Below are positions 25,614 through 40,485 of a DNA stretch of 64,000 bases, piece after piece. The translations under genes and the position numbers were made by a program. A model generated the notes under the pieces. The model did no database searches. It was not told the origin of the DNA and saw nothing but the letters and a program-made list of their open reading frames with translations. Position 1 is the first letter of the stretch, and every line of letters starts with the position of its first letter. This stretch comes from Perca fluviatilis (lineage: Eukaryota > Chordata > Actinopteri > Perciformes > Percidae), in NCBI RefSeq assembly GCF_010015445.1, contig NC_053115.1:11827524-11891523 (forward strand), written 5' to 3'.

Positions 25614-27495
25614 ATATATATATATATGTGTATACACACAGATGTGTGTCTTGGAAAGCAGCAGATTAAAGGTTCACAGGTTAGAGTCCATCCTGACCTA
25701 GACCCAGCCTGCTGAAATGCCCTTGACGAGATCACTTGCTATACCAGCTCCAGATGTGCTTCTGTACAGCTGTGCCTGACCTCTCCCACCCTAATGAATA
25801 GTAAAACAAAGAGTAGCTATATCTGCCTACATGGCATGAAAACTTTATTAATTTACTCTCCTACTGTAACGTTACAATTTGGTTCACAGAAAAGTGTCTG
25901 TTTTGTAACGTTTGACGTCACTAAAGATTTAGTTAACGTTGAAAGTACAGTAACATAACTGTTTATTCAGCTAACGCTAACTCCTGGCTCTGAATGTGAT
26001 GACAAAGCAAATCTAGTGTTAGCAATAGACTGTAACAATCTAGCTAGCTAGTGTTAGTTGGCATTTACTGGACGATGTGTAGACATTACCTTGGTAAAGT
26101 TGGTTTTATATTGGATGTTGGATATTCACACATTCGAAAAATCTATTATGCAGCTTACCCTTTTGACCTATTCATGTCAAATCACTTTTACACATTGCAC
26201 AAAGCTTCTTTTCCCAAAAAAACCATCCTTTGATTTTATAAATATTTTCTAATGTAAAAAAAATTCTATAAATATATTATGTGTGTGTGTGTGTCAGTCG
26301 TGTGGGGATCTGAGCTGCAGCCCCGCCTGCTGCAGATAGCCGACAGGATTGAAACAGCAGAAGCTTTCAGCAACAGAGTTTAAAAAAAAAAAAACAGCTT
26401 ATATTGTTGTTAAAATGTATACTGGTTGGAAGGAGGGTCTGAAATCTCTTTCGCTGTAAGTTTTCTTGGTAAATGTGAGATGTTGGAGTCACATACAAAG
26501 AAACAAGGAAATGAATTTGGCTACGTACGCGTTACGTCAACCCGTTCTCACTTCCGCTTGGTCAGTGGCTCTCAGAGTCACATACTGATACAAAGTCTGG
26601 CACGTGGGACTGCTGGGGTTGGTTGAAGTCGCGGGAAACTCCGCTTATTGGACAAGAGTAAAAAATATTTTTAAAATTAAAGGATTTTTTCTTTTGAAAA
26701 ATGAAGCTTTGTGCAACTGTAGTGGAGTTAGCTGAGTTCACCAAAAGTGGTTTGACATGAATAGGTCAAAAGGTCAAGCTGCATAATAGATTTATAGCAT
26801 TTTTTTTACATTTTTTTACATTTTTTTTTTTTTTTTTTTTAAATAAGCTTTGTGCGATGTGTAGGGGAGTTAGCGGAGTTCACCAAAAGTGGTTTGACAT
26901 GAATAGGTCAAAAGGGCAAGCTGCATAAATAGATTTTTTCTAATGTGCCGAATATCCAACGTCCAATGTAAAACCAACTTTACAACGGTATGGACATTTT
27001 GCCAGTAAGTTAACGTTGTAACGTACTTCGTTATGGCTGCGTCAATGTCCTCTATAATGACATTTTACGACTAGCAAACTTATATACTGTCTATGCTAGC
27101 AAACGTCGCCGTAATATATCACGTAAGGGTATGTACGTTAACTTAGTTTACTAATATAACCTAAAACAGCGAGTAACAGTAACGGTAGAGAGGGTATGAC
27201 CGGGTTCATTTGAGGACATGGCACCTCAGCCTTTCAGTGCACCTTGAAAAAGCCCATAGATAAAAACAGGAGTGTTTATATCTATGGAAAAAGCCTAGCT
27301 ACTAGCTAACCGTTATTAGCTTTAGTTAGTCGTTATGCCAAATAACACAAGTCAAACCTAGCCTCTAAATTGTAACAATAAGAGAAAACATGATGTTAAC
27401 GTTAGTCCTACCTTTACTCCTTCAATTACTGTGACCTTCTCGTTCTCGTCCAGTCCGAATGACACTTTCTTAGACGTGCTGCCATTACCTCCCAT
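22275..27495 (-). CDS. chchd6: MICOS subunit, MIC25/MIC19 family (5' four coding exons)
   Basis: Exons, in order of transcription, are 27,495-27,412, 25,523-25,427, 25,144-25,090 and 22,431-22,275: 393 nt, 131 codons, one frame, with GT/AG junctions. The protein starts MGGNGSTSKKVSFGLDENE, an N-myristoylation-type Gly2. The VTVIEGV..LSEDVLRRIKES block is the family signature. A Pro/Ser-rich linker and a Gln/Glu/Lys-rich coiled coil (EHQQALVQEQLARLAQKE...HEEQQKAKIL) follow. Family members sit at the mitochondrial inner membrane facing the intermembrane space and help hold cristae junctions. The C-terminal CHCH exons are not in the window. Linkage to tpra1 favours chchd6 (MIC25); chchd3 (MIC19) is the alternative. 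Confidence 0.85.
22660..23123. mobile_element. Dispersed DNA repeat, copy 2 (uninterrupted)
   Basis: The same repeat as at 12,968-14,118. CCGTAGCCTGACGTGCAC stands near the left end and TTACGTAGGCTACAGCG near the right. Here the ACGTGCAC target is single, giving the empty-site comparison for the nested hAT. A TTA lies outside each end, a possible PIF/Harbinger duplication. Confidence 0.65.
23288..24033. mobile_element. TA-flanked MITE with ~80-bp inverted termini
   Basis: AAGGGTAACTACCATTTTTT at the left is matched by the inverted AACAGTAGTTAACCTT at the right. The similarity continues inward through the CTATGTTTT and GACTGATGGGAA motifs. TA flanks both ends (23,286-23,287 and 24,034-24,035). 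The 746-bp element is non-coding and lies in chchd intron 3. Confidence 0.75.
24052..24328. mobile_element. hAT-like MITE
   Basis: Ends are TAGGGCTGCACA and TGTGCAGCGCTA. Flanks TTCCAACC and TTTAAACC agree at 6 of 8 positions, a decayed target duplication. The interior is rich in TATCGCAAT/ATTGCGATA motifs. The element is 277 bp and lies 18 bp from the previous one. Confidence 0.65.
25558..25640. repeat. (TG)n(TA)n microsatellite
   Basis: Starts about 35 bp upstream (in gene orientation) of the 25,523 acceptor; it may crowd the polypyrimidine and branch region of that intron. Confidence 0.93.
26097..26980. mobile_element. TA-flanked inverted-repeat element with duplicated right arm
   Basis: The left end AAGTTGGTTTTATATTGGA is inverted at the right as TCCAATGTAAAACCAACTT. 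TA flanks both (26,095-26,096 and 26,981-26,982). The inner arm around 26,147-26,208 (GACCTATTCATGTCAAA inverted) matches two tandem right-side blocks at 26,703-26,785 and 26,847-26,930. The element lies in chchd intron 1. Confidence 0.7.
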
Positions 27496-27700
27496 TTTGA
27501 CCAGCTGTCGGTTGGCACCGAATTAGAAAAAATAATAAAAACTGTGTGGAGACATAAGAGAGCGGCAGGAGTCGCCGCCACAGCGCCCGGTGGTAAAACG
27601 CTCCAATAAAAAGGTCAAACTGGCGCTACAGTATCCTCTGAGCTCATTGGTTGAATAAAAAAAAAAAAATACGGACTCACTGGTTGCGTATCTGAAGTAA
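27496..27700 (-). promoter_or_regulatory. Probable chchd6 5' UTR and promoter
   Basis: This is the 200 bp upstream of the ATG. It is locally GC-richer (GCGGCAGGAGTCGCCGCC) and carries a minus-strand CCAAT box near 27,648. No TATA box is evident. Assignment rests on position. Confidence 0.45.
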
Positions 27701-27954
27701 AGGTTCATGGGAATTGTAGTTAAACAGTGGTTTGACTAATGTGAAGCGTTTAAACACAAACACAACAAACAGTCGTGTCGTAATCACAGGAGAAACTAAA
27801 TGAAATGGGGAAAAAAGCCCTTTCCCAGAGTGTAGTTACCAAAAGAAACCACAAAGTGGAGTACTATCCTGAATTTGAATGCACTGCCATACCTAAACCA
27901 GCCAGGGTATGGTGTCTTGTCCCATCCCCAAAACAAACAAATGAAAGTCCAGGG

Positions 27955-27960
27955 TTTATT
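27955..27960 (-). terminator. Candidate tpra1 polyadenylation signal
   Basis: AATAAA on the minus strand about 1.95 kb past the tpra1 stop and before the chchd promoter. The 27,961-29,906 stretch would then be tpra1 3' UTR. It is AT-rich and I see no other feature in it. Confidence 0.35.
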
Positions 27961-29906
27961 CTGTAGGTCACGGAATGCTCAATACATTGCATTAATATGG
28001 ACTCAATATTATACAATCAATGCACTTAAATAAAAAGGCAATTTACAGATCATTTGCAAAATGATTTAACATCAAAAATATTGTCTATCAAGAGAGAGGA
28101 CTTCCATAATGATGCACCTTGTCAACTAATGTCATGAATCAGCAAACCGATTTCCCAATCACTATTCTTAACGCCAAGTTATACAGCAGTTATCAGTGGC
28201 AATCAAATTTAAATATATATTTCTAGTCAGGAGGAAAATACTGTAATTTCTTGGAAATTCACAACTGCCTTATTGCGTTGTTGCTTTAAAATGATGAAAA
28301 AATAAATGTATTTTCTGCATTGAGGTCACCACTATCTATGATTACTGCTAGCTTAAATACTGTAATCCATTCATACCAAACATAAAGCATTTTCATGGGG
28401 AAACTCACATGCATCATATTTCCTTGGTAGGAATAAGCAAATGTGATGTGTGATGGTTTAAAAACAATAAAGTATGATATTTTGGTAATACTCAGAGGTA
28501 TGACAAGAACTGATTTCATGGTCTGAACCAAGGAGCAAACAGCTCAAGCCTAAAATAGGTCAGATTGGAAAATTTGCTCTGCGACAGTCCAATTGTTTTC
28601 TCCTTGACACTGTCTTAAAATCACCCATCTTTGACATACCAATTGCCTGAGCCTCTCTTAATATCTAGTTTGTATCTATAGATTAAACTATATCAATACC
28701 ATCATTTGATACCATAAAACTGAGCAATATTGTTTATGGTCTAATTTGAGCTCTTGTAATAACATTTGTGGAAAATTTGAACACAGGAAAAAAAAAAAGA
28801 AAAAAAAAAGATAGGCAGAAAAAGAAAAACTTTGCAACAACAAGCCCTTTGCGCCAAGCAGATCTGAACTAGATATGCTGATATGGAATGAGGGCATGTC
28901 TATTTGGACTCCACAAAAAAGGTTTCTGCACGTTTGTTGTTCAAATCCCACACGTAATAACACATCCTTAATGACTATGAAGCTAACAAATGTGCTTTCA
29001 GTAGCAGGAATGATTAATCGGGTATAAGAAATTAAAGCAAAAGCCCCAAATTTACAAAAGAGAGCGAGCTAATAGCTGGGACACAATTTGTGATTTGCCC
29101 TCGAGTCTCAGCCATTCCTGGCAGAGAGCGTTACATATGGTTTGTGATCTTTAGCGTAACTGCAATGCCTGTATTTAGGAGTTACCGATTTCCTTATCAT
29201 ATTCCAGTGACACACATCACGCCAACACGTTTCACATGTTCACAGGAGGGACAGTGCCTATTTCAGAAGACAAAGTACGCCTATCAAAATGAGTTAGCAC
29301 TGGTCCTTCCCCTAGAGGCATGGTGATTCAGTAAAAAAAAATGTTTAGCCAGTTGGGTCGTAAATCTAATCCAAGGCAACAGATAATAAAGTCAGTTGAG
29401 AGGCTGTTACTCAAAGCTTTTAGTGAGAGGAATGTACAGATGTTGAGTTGCCATCAAAAGAATGTTAGATCTTTAAAGACTTGGTTAGTTAAAATGGGGT
29501 TAAAACTTCATTATTGAGGATTGAGCAGTTGACGAATGATGCTGGAATGACAGAAAACGAACCTGTTGAACAGAATCAATAGTAAAGAGTCTGTCGGGGC
29601 CACAATCACAGACAGTACTCCTAGTGTGGAGCTACAGCAGCAGTGCACTCTGGCAACACTGTTACAAAAGCAGTTGCTAAATTCACAGTCCTCCAGATAA
29701 TTGGCTAGCAAAGGCCTCTCCTTAAGTGTCCACTTGTTAACTTATCCTGGCGTCAAAGCACGACCAAGAATACCCATTCATGGTGTCCAACTACTTTGTT
29801 CTGCTTTTTTTTTTGGCCAACTCCTCTGATCGCCACCCTGCATTACACACTATACACGCACAACATTTAAGTCCAGCTGTATAACCACCTCTCTTCTTCC
29901 ATTCAT

Positions 29907-34120
<4,214 letters not shown>

Positions 34121-35096
34121 GGTGTCGGGCGCTGCGGGGAAAAAAAGCTCACATCAGCTGAGGCAGACCTTTTTCTTGTCATTCTAACTCGAAGACTTTC
34201 CTCTTTTTGGATGAGGTTCAGGTTGTAAAGTGGGCTTTGTAATAGGAAGGTCTCTTTGGTTTAATACAAGGGTGCAGAGTCCTTTTTAGGGCATATAATA
34301 AGTAAATGTATGCTAGACCCAACTCGTAGCCTATGTCATATGAACATAGCAAAACACTTTATGAATCCAAACGTTTTGCTGCTTCAGCTAACGTTACAGA
34401 GGTTTAGGACTTGGTGTACTGTTGGATTGTTGTACCAGTTACGTACCCGTCACAGCTTTCTCCACTTTAAGCTATGTTGTTTTGCTATGTCAGCCATGTG
34501 TGGTGACATACATTTGAAGTTTCAAACGATACATAAAACTAATCTAGTTAGTCCTGTTAACATTAAAAGTAGCACACCTAACAGTTGGATAATTGACATG
34601 TTACAGTAGCTAGCCTACCCTTACAATACTTGGCTAGAGTAACGTTAAAAATAAAATGACAAGAGGTCGTAAATCAAGACCGCTCTTGCTGTAGCTAGCT
34701 CATTGGTTAAAGATGAGAAAGGGCAGCTAGTTAATCATAACGTAGTTAGCCTAATTTATGATTCCATCATCGGATTTATCATTAATACTTTCGCTTAGCG
34801 TCAGGGGGATTTCAGACGTTAGCTAGCTAGCTAATGCTGTGACTAAAGGTGCTAACAGCTGTCGGAGGATGGGCTGCTTGTAAATTACAGTTATATTCTC
34901 CGAGCTTCCGTAAGAGACAAATACAATAATGACGACTATGCTAAAGGTAAATATAGCTTGCTAATTAACACTGCTTAAAAAGCCGACTGGCTCAAGTTAG
35001 CATCAAAACAAACGTGTTAACGTTACAAGTGCAAGAGCACTGACGCTGACCCAACGTAACGACAGCTTCAACTGGTCAAAAATAAAAACATCTTAC

Positions 35097-35310
35097 CGAC
35101 TCAGTAGACTCCGATTCAAGGGAACAGCTGATGTAAAATATTTGACAAAGAATCTGTCTTCAGCACATGCTTTACTCGCTGTCATACACGCTGTAATCGA
35201 TCAATAAACTGATCGCCGATACGGGACATGGCTGTGGATAGTTTCGTACAGTTTCCTTAACAAATTTTCCCAGTGAGGTCAGCTGACACTCACCAAACAA
35301 GCAGAGTAAG
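35097..35310 (-). other. tpra1: tpra1 5' UTR exon (non-coding)
   Basis: The minus-strand donor CTGAGTCG|GTAAGA lies at 35,097/35,096. It would join to the acceptor CCCCGCAG at 34,132, eleven bases before the ATG. The transcription start is not resolved; the exon is taken to begin near the CGCG element. The ~960-bp intron between is AT-rich with GCTAGC-type motifs only. Confidence 0.6.
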
Positions 35311-35320
35311 TCTCGCGAGA
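35311..35320. promoter_or_regulatory. TCTCGCGAGA promoter element
   Basis: An exact 10-bp palindrome. This motif is known in vertebrate CpG-type housekeeping promoters and is bound by BANP. It sits at the 5' edge of tpra1, where a promoter is expected, so it most likely sets the tpra1 start site. From here to the end of the RING gene (35,321-36,100) nothing else is recognised. Confidence 0.7.
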
Positions 35321-36113
35321 TGACATTGTGTTTTTCTCGAAGAGGCGGGCAGCTTTGTTTTTATCAGAGACACTACAGGTAAATAGGGTCAGCATTTTAA
35401 CTAATAGATATCATGAAACTTTCCTATAGTTGATTACAGACCATTTTTTTCTTAGAAGTATTCTGAAATTGTATGTTTAAATATGCAAATGAGAAATTAT
35501 CCTATTAAATATGTGCTAATTTGCATACATTTCCAGAACAGAAATGTGAACATTGAATAAAGCCAGATTAAAAATGATTTCTTCATTTTGTTGACATATT
35601 AGATTCGAAGGTTTTTACAGAGGGGATTTTTAGATATCTATTTTATCACTCCATAAATCAGAAAATACTGTCAACACTCAATAGCCCAATGTTCACCATG
35701 TTTTCAAAATAGCCAAAAAGCTCAAAATTGACCAGTAAATGAAAAAACAATGTTTTTGCCTGTAATGTGTCACCTTAAGTTAAGTAAAATGCAAATTACG
35801 GGAGAGTGACATCTCCCAAAGATGTAATAATATGAATATAATGGATATATTATGTGGGTTGAGATACTAGAAACAGAGCCATTGTCAATGTTACTAACAC
35901 CTGTGCTTTTCCTACTATGACAAGTCAAAATGCCTCCTGTGAAAAAGGCCTATGTGTAAGAAGTTTAGTTTATCAGATGGAAATAAAAAAGAAAACACAT
36001 CATAAAACACAATATTTTTTTAAATGTTTATGCCTTTTACATTGTTTATATCTTTAAATTTAAAGTGCATTACTCTAAAGCAAAAAAATTATAATAATTA
36101 CAAAACAATGTCA

Positions 36114-36119
36114 TTTATT
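36114..36119 (-). terminator. Candidate polyadenylation signal of RING gene
   Basis: AATAAA on the minus strand, about 345 bp after the stop codon, in an AT-rich 3' UTR. Confidence 0.45.
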
Positions 36120-36461
36120 GACACAACATTTTAAGCACTATGTTTCAGGCACACAATGAGTAATTCACCTTTATGGTTTTTATGCCTATGTAGACTTGAG
36201 AAGCAGTCATATAATATCCCAACAAGCATCCAACGTGCTAGGCAAAAGTAGGTGAGTAGCCAATAGATGATCAGGAAGTGCCATCAGAATTCCTGAACTC
36301 TTTGGAACAAGTTGCCTGAGGAATAAGGAAGTCTTCTCTCAAGACACAACTAAGACGTGAAATTCTTTAAATCGTACAAATCAAGAAATATTATTACTGT
36401 GCTCTTTCTACTATGCAGCGCCTTTGCAAAGAATATATAGTTGATAGAAATATCCTTAGGA

Positions 36462-37979
36462 TTATGAATAAATAGTGGCACGTCCTTTGGGGTGCCCTGA
36501 CATCATCCTGTAGGCCAGGTGCACTGGTTCAGTCAGGTTAGCTTTAAATGTGTACACATGAGTCTTCCCGCTGATGGGGCTGATGTTGTAGAAGCTCAGC
36601 CTGTGGGTCTTGAAACTCAGTCTGATCTCCAGCCTGTGTGAGACTGTGGTCCTCTTCAGCGGCACATTGTGACTCTGCTCAAAGGCTGTCAGCAGGTTGT
36701 TGAACCACATCAGACACCAGGAACTCCGGCTGCTTTCCAGAGCCGAGGGCAACCCGCTACGTTCTAGCTTCCCACTGTAGCACACGCCGATGATCCACGG
36801 AGAACATTCAAGCTCCACCTCCCAGCTATGTTCACCTTCAGAGAAGCTCTGGGTGCTGAGGACCTGGAAGAAGTTGGTGAACCTTTGAGGAGAGGATGGG
36901 TAGGGCTGTTTAGCAGCGCTGAAAGTCACCGTCTTCAAGTCCTCCGAGAGGACAAGGTTTGGGTGGGCTGTTTCTGGATCAAAGGTCACCTCTGAAGGGT
37001 TAAGGGTGTTTCGAAGGGAGCGCTGAATCTCTCCAAATCTTTCCCTTAGCTCAGCGTTCATGTCTTCCAGCTTGGGACAGGCTCGCGCAGAGTTGACTTT
37101 TGATTCAACATGGTCGTCCTCTTCTCCCACAGGCTTAGCCAGCAACTCCACAATGTGCGGTTCTAGAGTCTGGAGCTCATCACTAAATGCAGTCTTATCA
37201 TCTTCAGTCAGAAGGGACTCTGCTTGGAGCACAGCTTGTCTCAGCTCAGAGACAAGCTCGGAAGCTTGGCTGACTCGTCTGCCTAGACTGGCTTCACCTG
37301 GACCCACCTCTTCTTCAATCAGCTGCATCACCTGTGTGCTGTAGCTCTGTGCCAAATCTTTTATCTGCCCTAAAAGTCTGCATGCTTTCTCTCTCAGCTG
37401 ACAATTAGCAGTGGTCACCTCTAACTCTCGTTCCCTCTCCTTCCTCAGCACACTCTCTGCCATCTCCAACTTGAGGCTCAACTCTGTGACTTGAGATGCA
37501 ATTCTGAATTTAGGTTCATCCATTTCCATCTTGCCATTGCCACTGCCATTCTTTCCCTTACACCCTGAGCTCTCCTCCCGGCTCTCCCCAGCTTTTGCTG
37601 TGTCCTGGTGGTGCTTTGTGTTTGATTCTTCTGTAACAGAGCTATGATCACTCTTGATTGTTACATGGCCGACGTCAGAAGGGTTTGCAGTGGAGTTGAC
37701 TTTCCCAGCAGTGGCTTTGTAGGTCTCTATGATGCTGCACATTTTGAAGCTTTTCACAAGGGCTTTGGTTCCCTGGTACTCTGCCTGGCACTCAGGGCAG
37801 CTGTGTTGGTCAAGGCCTTCTCCCATTGTCTGAAGGCACGCAAAGCAGTAGATGTGACTACAGGGAAGAGAAACTGGCTCAGAGAAGAGCTGCAAGCAAA
37901 TAGGGCATTTAAGCTCCAAAGCTAAAGCTTCTGGATCATCCATTTTAGAAAACTTTGCTTCAGTCTCACTCACAGACAT
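36462..37979 (-). CDS. RING / coiled-coil / PRY-SPRY E3 ubiquitin ligase (RNF135-like)
   Basis: Single coding exon, 505 aa. The start is the ATG at 37,979 (MSVSETEAKF), 15 bases after an acceptor TTTTTCTAG; a longer reading frame at its 5' end is intron. The RING-HC is complete: C25-x2-C28-x11-C40-x-H42-x2-C45-x2-C48-x12-C61-x2-C64. A Ser/Glu/Lys-rich linker follows, with no B-box Cys/His pattern. Then come a coiled coil (about 162-280, with RKERERELEV and LIEEEV) and a C-terminal PRY-SPRY (TAHPNLVLSEDLKTV, HSWEVELE...WIIGVCYSG). RING-CC-SPRY without B-box is the architecture of RNF135/Riplet, which ubiquitinates RIG-I in antiviral signalling. Orthology is not proven; it could be a B-box-less fish TRIM. 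The gene is intact. Confidence 0.85.
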   Translation of the reverse strand: MSVSETEAKFSKMDDPEALALELKCPICLQLFSEPVSLPCSHIYCFACLQTMGEGLDQHSCPECQAEYQGTKALVKSFKMCSIIETYKATAGKVNSTANPSDVGHVTIKSDHSSVTEESNTKHHQDTAKAGESREESSGCKGKNGSGNGKMEMDEPKFRIASQVTELSLKLEMAESVLRKERERELEVTTANCQLREKACRLLGQIKDLAQSYSTQVMQLIEEEVGPGEASLGRRVSQASELVSELRQAVLQAESLLTEDDKTAFSDELQTLEPHIVELLAKPVGEEDDHVESKVNSARACPKLEDMNAELRERFGEIQRSLRNTLNPSEVTFDPETAHPNLVLSEDLKTVTFSAAKQPYPSSPQRFTNFFQVLSTQSFSEGEHSWEVELECSPWIIGVCYSGKLERSGLPSALESSRSSWCLMWFNNLLTAFEQSHNVPLKRTTVSHRLEIRLSFKTHRLSFYNISPISGKTHVYTFKANLTEPVHLAYRMMSGHPKGRATIYS

Positions 37980-38229
37980 GTTGACAAGCCCTAGAAAAAC
38001 AGACAACTCAGGGTAAGACTTACAAAGAAATATGTATAGTTTATTATATACACTTGGATGACTTATTTGACTCTGTTAAGATTTTGAATGTCTATGTAAT
38101 GAGTTAATAAATGTATTAAAGGCATAAGGGAAAAATGATTTAAAGTAAAAACAATTAAGTATAAATAAATATAAAGTATATTGACATATTTATTGTGTCA
38201 ACTGGGAATTTTATTTCCCAACATGGATA

Positions 38230-38830
38230 TCTTAATACCGAAATGCTGTTTTATTCAATATTAAATAAATGAATAGATACATAAATAAATAAATATGCCT
38301 TTGAAATGCACCATAAAATAAATAAATGAGGCAATAAAGACATAAATCATTAAATAAATGTAAATATTCATCTATCAATGAATCAATTAGTTAAATAAAT
38401 ATATGAAAAGGTTTTACTTTTACTTATTTCATGGTACTTTTATTTTCATAAGTCCACGCATACACATCTCAGAGCCCACCGATGTCTTCCGTTATGTCCG
38501 CACTCTCACTTCGCCAGCTTTTTTTTGCCCATGGCTCTGTTCTGAATGTGAGGATAGCCACGCCCCCTGATTTGCATATAAGAACTGGAAATAAACAGAG
38601 AGGGAAATCAATAAATGTGGCACGAGGAAATAAAAATCCACGGAAATAAATAAATAAATGTGTATTTATGAAATAAGTACTATGAAATAAGTAAAAGTAA
38701 AACCTTTTAATATAGTTAAGTAATGAATTCATTTGTATATGAATATTTACATTTATTTTATTATTTATTGCCTCATTTATTCATTTCAAAATGTATTTCA
38801 AGGTCATATTTTTTTTTTTTGGGCCTAAAA
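38230..38830. repeat. AT-rich long inverted repeat
   Basis: GGTTTTACTTTTACTTATTT near 38,411 returns inverted near 38,683. The arms continue outward through AAATAAATAAATGAGGCAATAA and its complement for roughly 200 bp. The core includes GC-richer, CCACGCCCCC-containing sequence. It lies inside the 5' UTR intron of the RING gene and looks like a MITE; no target duplication was identified. Confidence 0.6.
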
Positions 38831-39540
38831 ATAATCAAACTTAAATATAGGCTATTCCAGTCCAAAACATATAGGAGTCAGGGTTTAAAGTATAGTCATC
38901 GTTTCATAAATGACGGATATGGCCCCCCTGAATAATATAAACATGTTATGCATCTTTCTTGCAGGTGTATAGGAAAAAGGCCTACGAGGAAGTTACCGAT
39001 GCCCATGCGTGACTAGCATAGCACAAGACAACAGTCCACGCATACAAGAAAAGTTATTTAAAAAAGAATCACAGGCAAAACTCTGCACAAGCTAGACCAA
39101 GGTTTTATCGTATGTTGTCTATTGTAATATGGGGCATTTTAGTCGCAGGAAGATGTTTCTAACGGCTATGAATGGTCCAAGAGCGAGGTCTAAAAATAGG
39201 TCAAATGTTACTGCGTCGTCAACCAGCTGTTTACTCGTCGGTTAAGTTTCGATTTCCAGCGAGCAGGATGTCCACGTGGCCGAATCACAAGTTTCAGTTT
39301 TATAAATCACTCATACTGTACATTGTTGTAGTTGTTATGCTGCAGGGTATAGCTTTGACTGAAATTAATTTGGCTTTGCTTCCTTGAAAAATAATTCGGT
39401 TTACATTCATAAGCGTCACTTAATGCGCATCAATAGCAAGCGAACTGTATTCAACTAAATATCGATTGTCCGTCGTTACAAAAAAAAGTCAAAGAATTAA
39501 GTGAAAGACAAAAGTAAACAAAAAAAAACCTATTACTTAC

Positions 39541-39620
39541 CTATTACAACAGTTCTGTCTTGCTTCGACTCTTCCTGTTCAGGTAGCTCAGAGTCAATAA
39601 CGCACTGACGCAGAGATCAG
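39541..39620 (-). promoter_or_regulatory. 5' UTR exon and promoter of the RING gene
   Basis: The minus-strand donor GTTGTAATAG|GTAAGT lies at 39,541/39,540 and pairs with the coding-exon acceptor at 37,995. The region upstream to about 39,720 is presumed promoter. No TATA box is evident and no classical interferon-response element was recognised. The exon's outer end is unknown. Confidence 0.55.
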
Positions 39621-39797
39621 CAGTCCGCCTTTCAGAAACACTGACGCCTTCATTTGTCCCACTGGAGCTCAATGGGTAATCCATCTTGAGCAGCATGTTT
39701 CCGCCTGACTTCATATTTGCCAAACCTTTAAACCACTCTGCCCCTCAATCTAATATGGTAAATGCCATGCCCTCATAATTAGTATATCAGCATGTTA

Positions 39798-40456
39798 AAG
39801 GGGAACACCACCTAAATGAAGAATTCCAATTGGTTATTTCCATGGCCTAGGAAAGTTCAATCAATATTTGTGAACATGAGCTACTCTCTCAAAGCCTGAA
39901 ACCAGAGAAGTAAGTCTCAAACGTGTGATGTCATCAAGTATAATGTCTGGAGCTGCTCCAGAGACAATGAAAGGGAGACTGTTTTTCTTTTCTTTCTCTT
40001 TTATACCTAAATGAGCTTTATTCTGTTGTAGTGCTCTCTTTTCTGAAACAGAAAATGTTCATATACTCAGAACATTCCCCTGGGTGCTCTGTGTCATATA
40101 CCATTTTTCCCCAATCCATTGGCTATCGATTGGAGCAATTACAGACTTTATGCTTGATGACATCGCAAATTTTACTTTCTGGAGTCGTTCATGTTTACAT
40201 GTAAATTCAGATGGATTTTGATTGTCTGTCAGTGTTTCTATTGTTCATCAAATCGCTCTGAAAGTGATCCCAACGATGCCTGCCACTGTCATCGTTATAG
40301 TTGTGGTGTGTTCTCCGGCATCCACTTGAGTTAGAATGATTTTTAAAACTACATTTTACTTTAACTACAAGTTATCATTATAGTTATCATTCTTGGTGTG
40401 GACAGCCTTTTTAGGAATAACGTGTATGGGTTTTTTAAATGGGCGTAGTTCCTCTT
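39798..40456. mobile_element. TA-flanked TIR element (copy in unit 1)
   Basis: AAGGGGAACACCACC at the left and GTAGTTCCTCTT at the right form imperfect inverted repeats with TA outside each. The orthologous insertion is present in unit 2, so it predates the duplication. About 659 bp, non-coding. Confidence 0.65.
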
Positions 40457-40474
40457 TAAGTACCTCTTGCTTAG

Positions 40475-40485
40475 TTTATTTTATT
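40475..40485 (-). terminator. Candidate lipin polyadenylation signals (unit 1)
   Basis: Two overlapping AATAAA hexamers on the minus strand, 1.35 kb after the stop and conserved in unit 2 (53,508-53,518). A nearer AATAAA at 41,595-41,600 is specific to unit 1. Confidence 0.4.

Noticed and set aside
37060..37344. Plus-strand ORFs opposite the RING and lipin exons (also 37,644-37,925, 61,586-61,927, 59,731-60,171)
   Set aside because: Shadows of verified minus-strand coding exons.
37980..38006. N-terminal extension of the RING protein
   Set aside because: The nine extra codons start at TTG and run through the acceptor TTTTTCTAG; the ATG at 37,979 is the better start.
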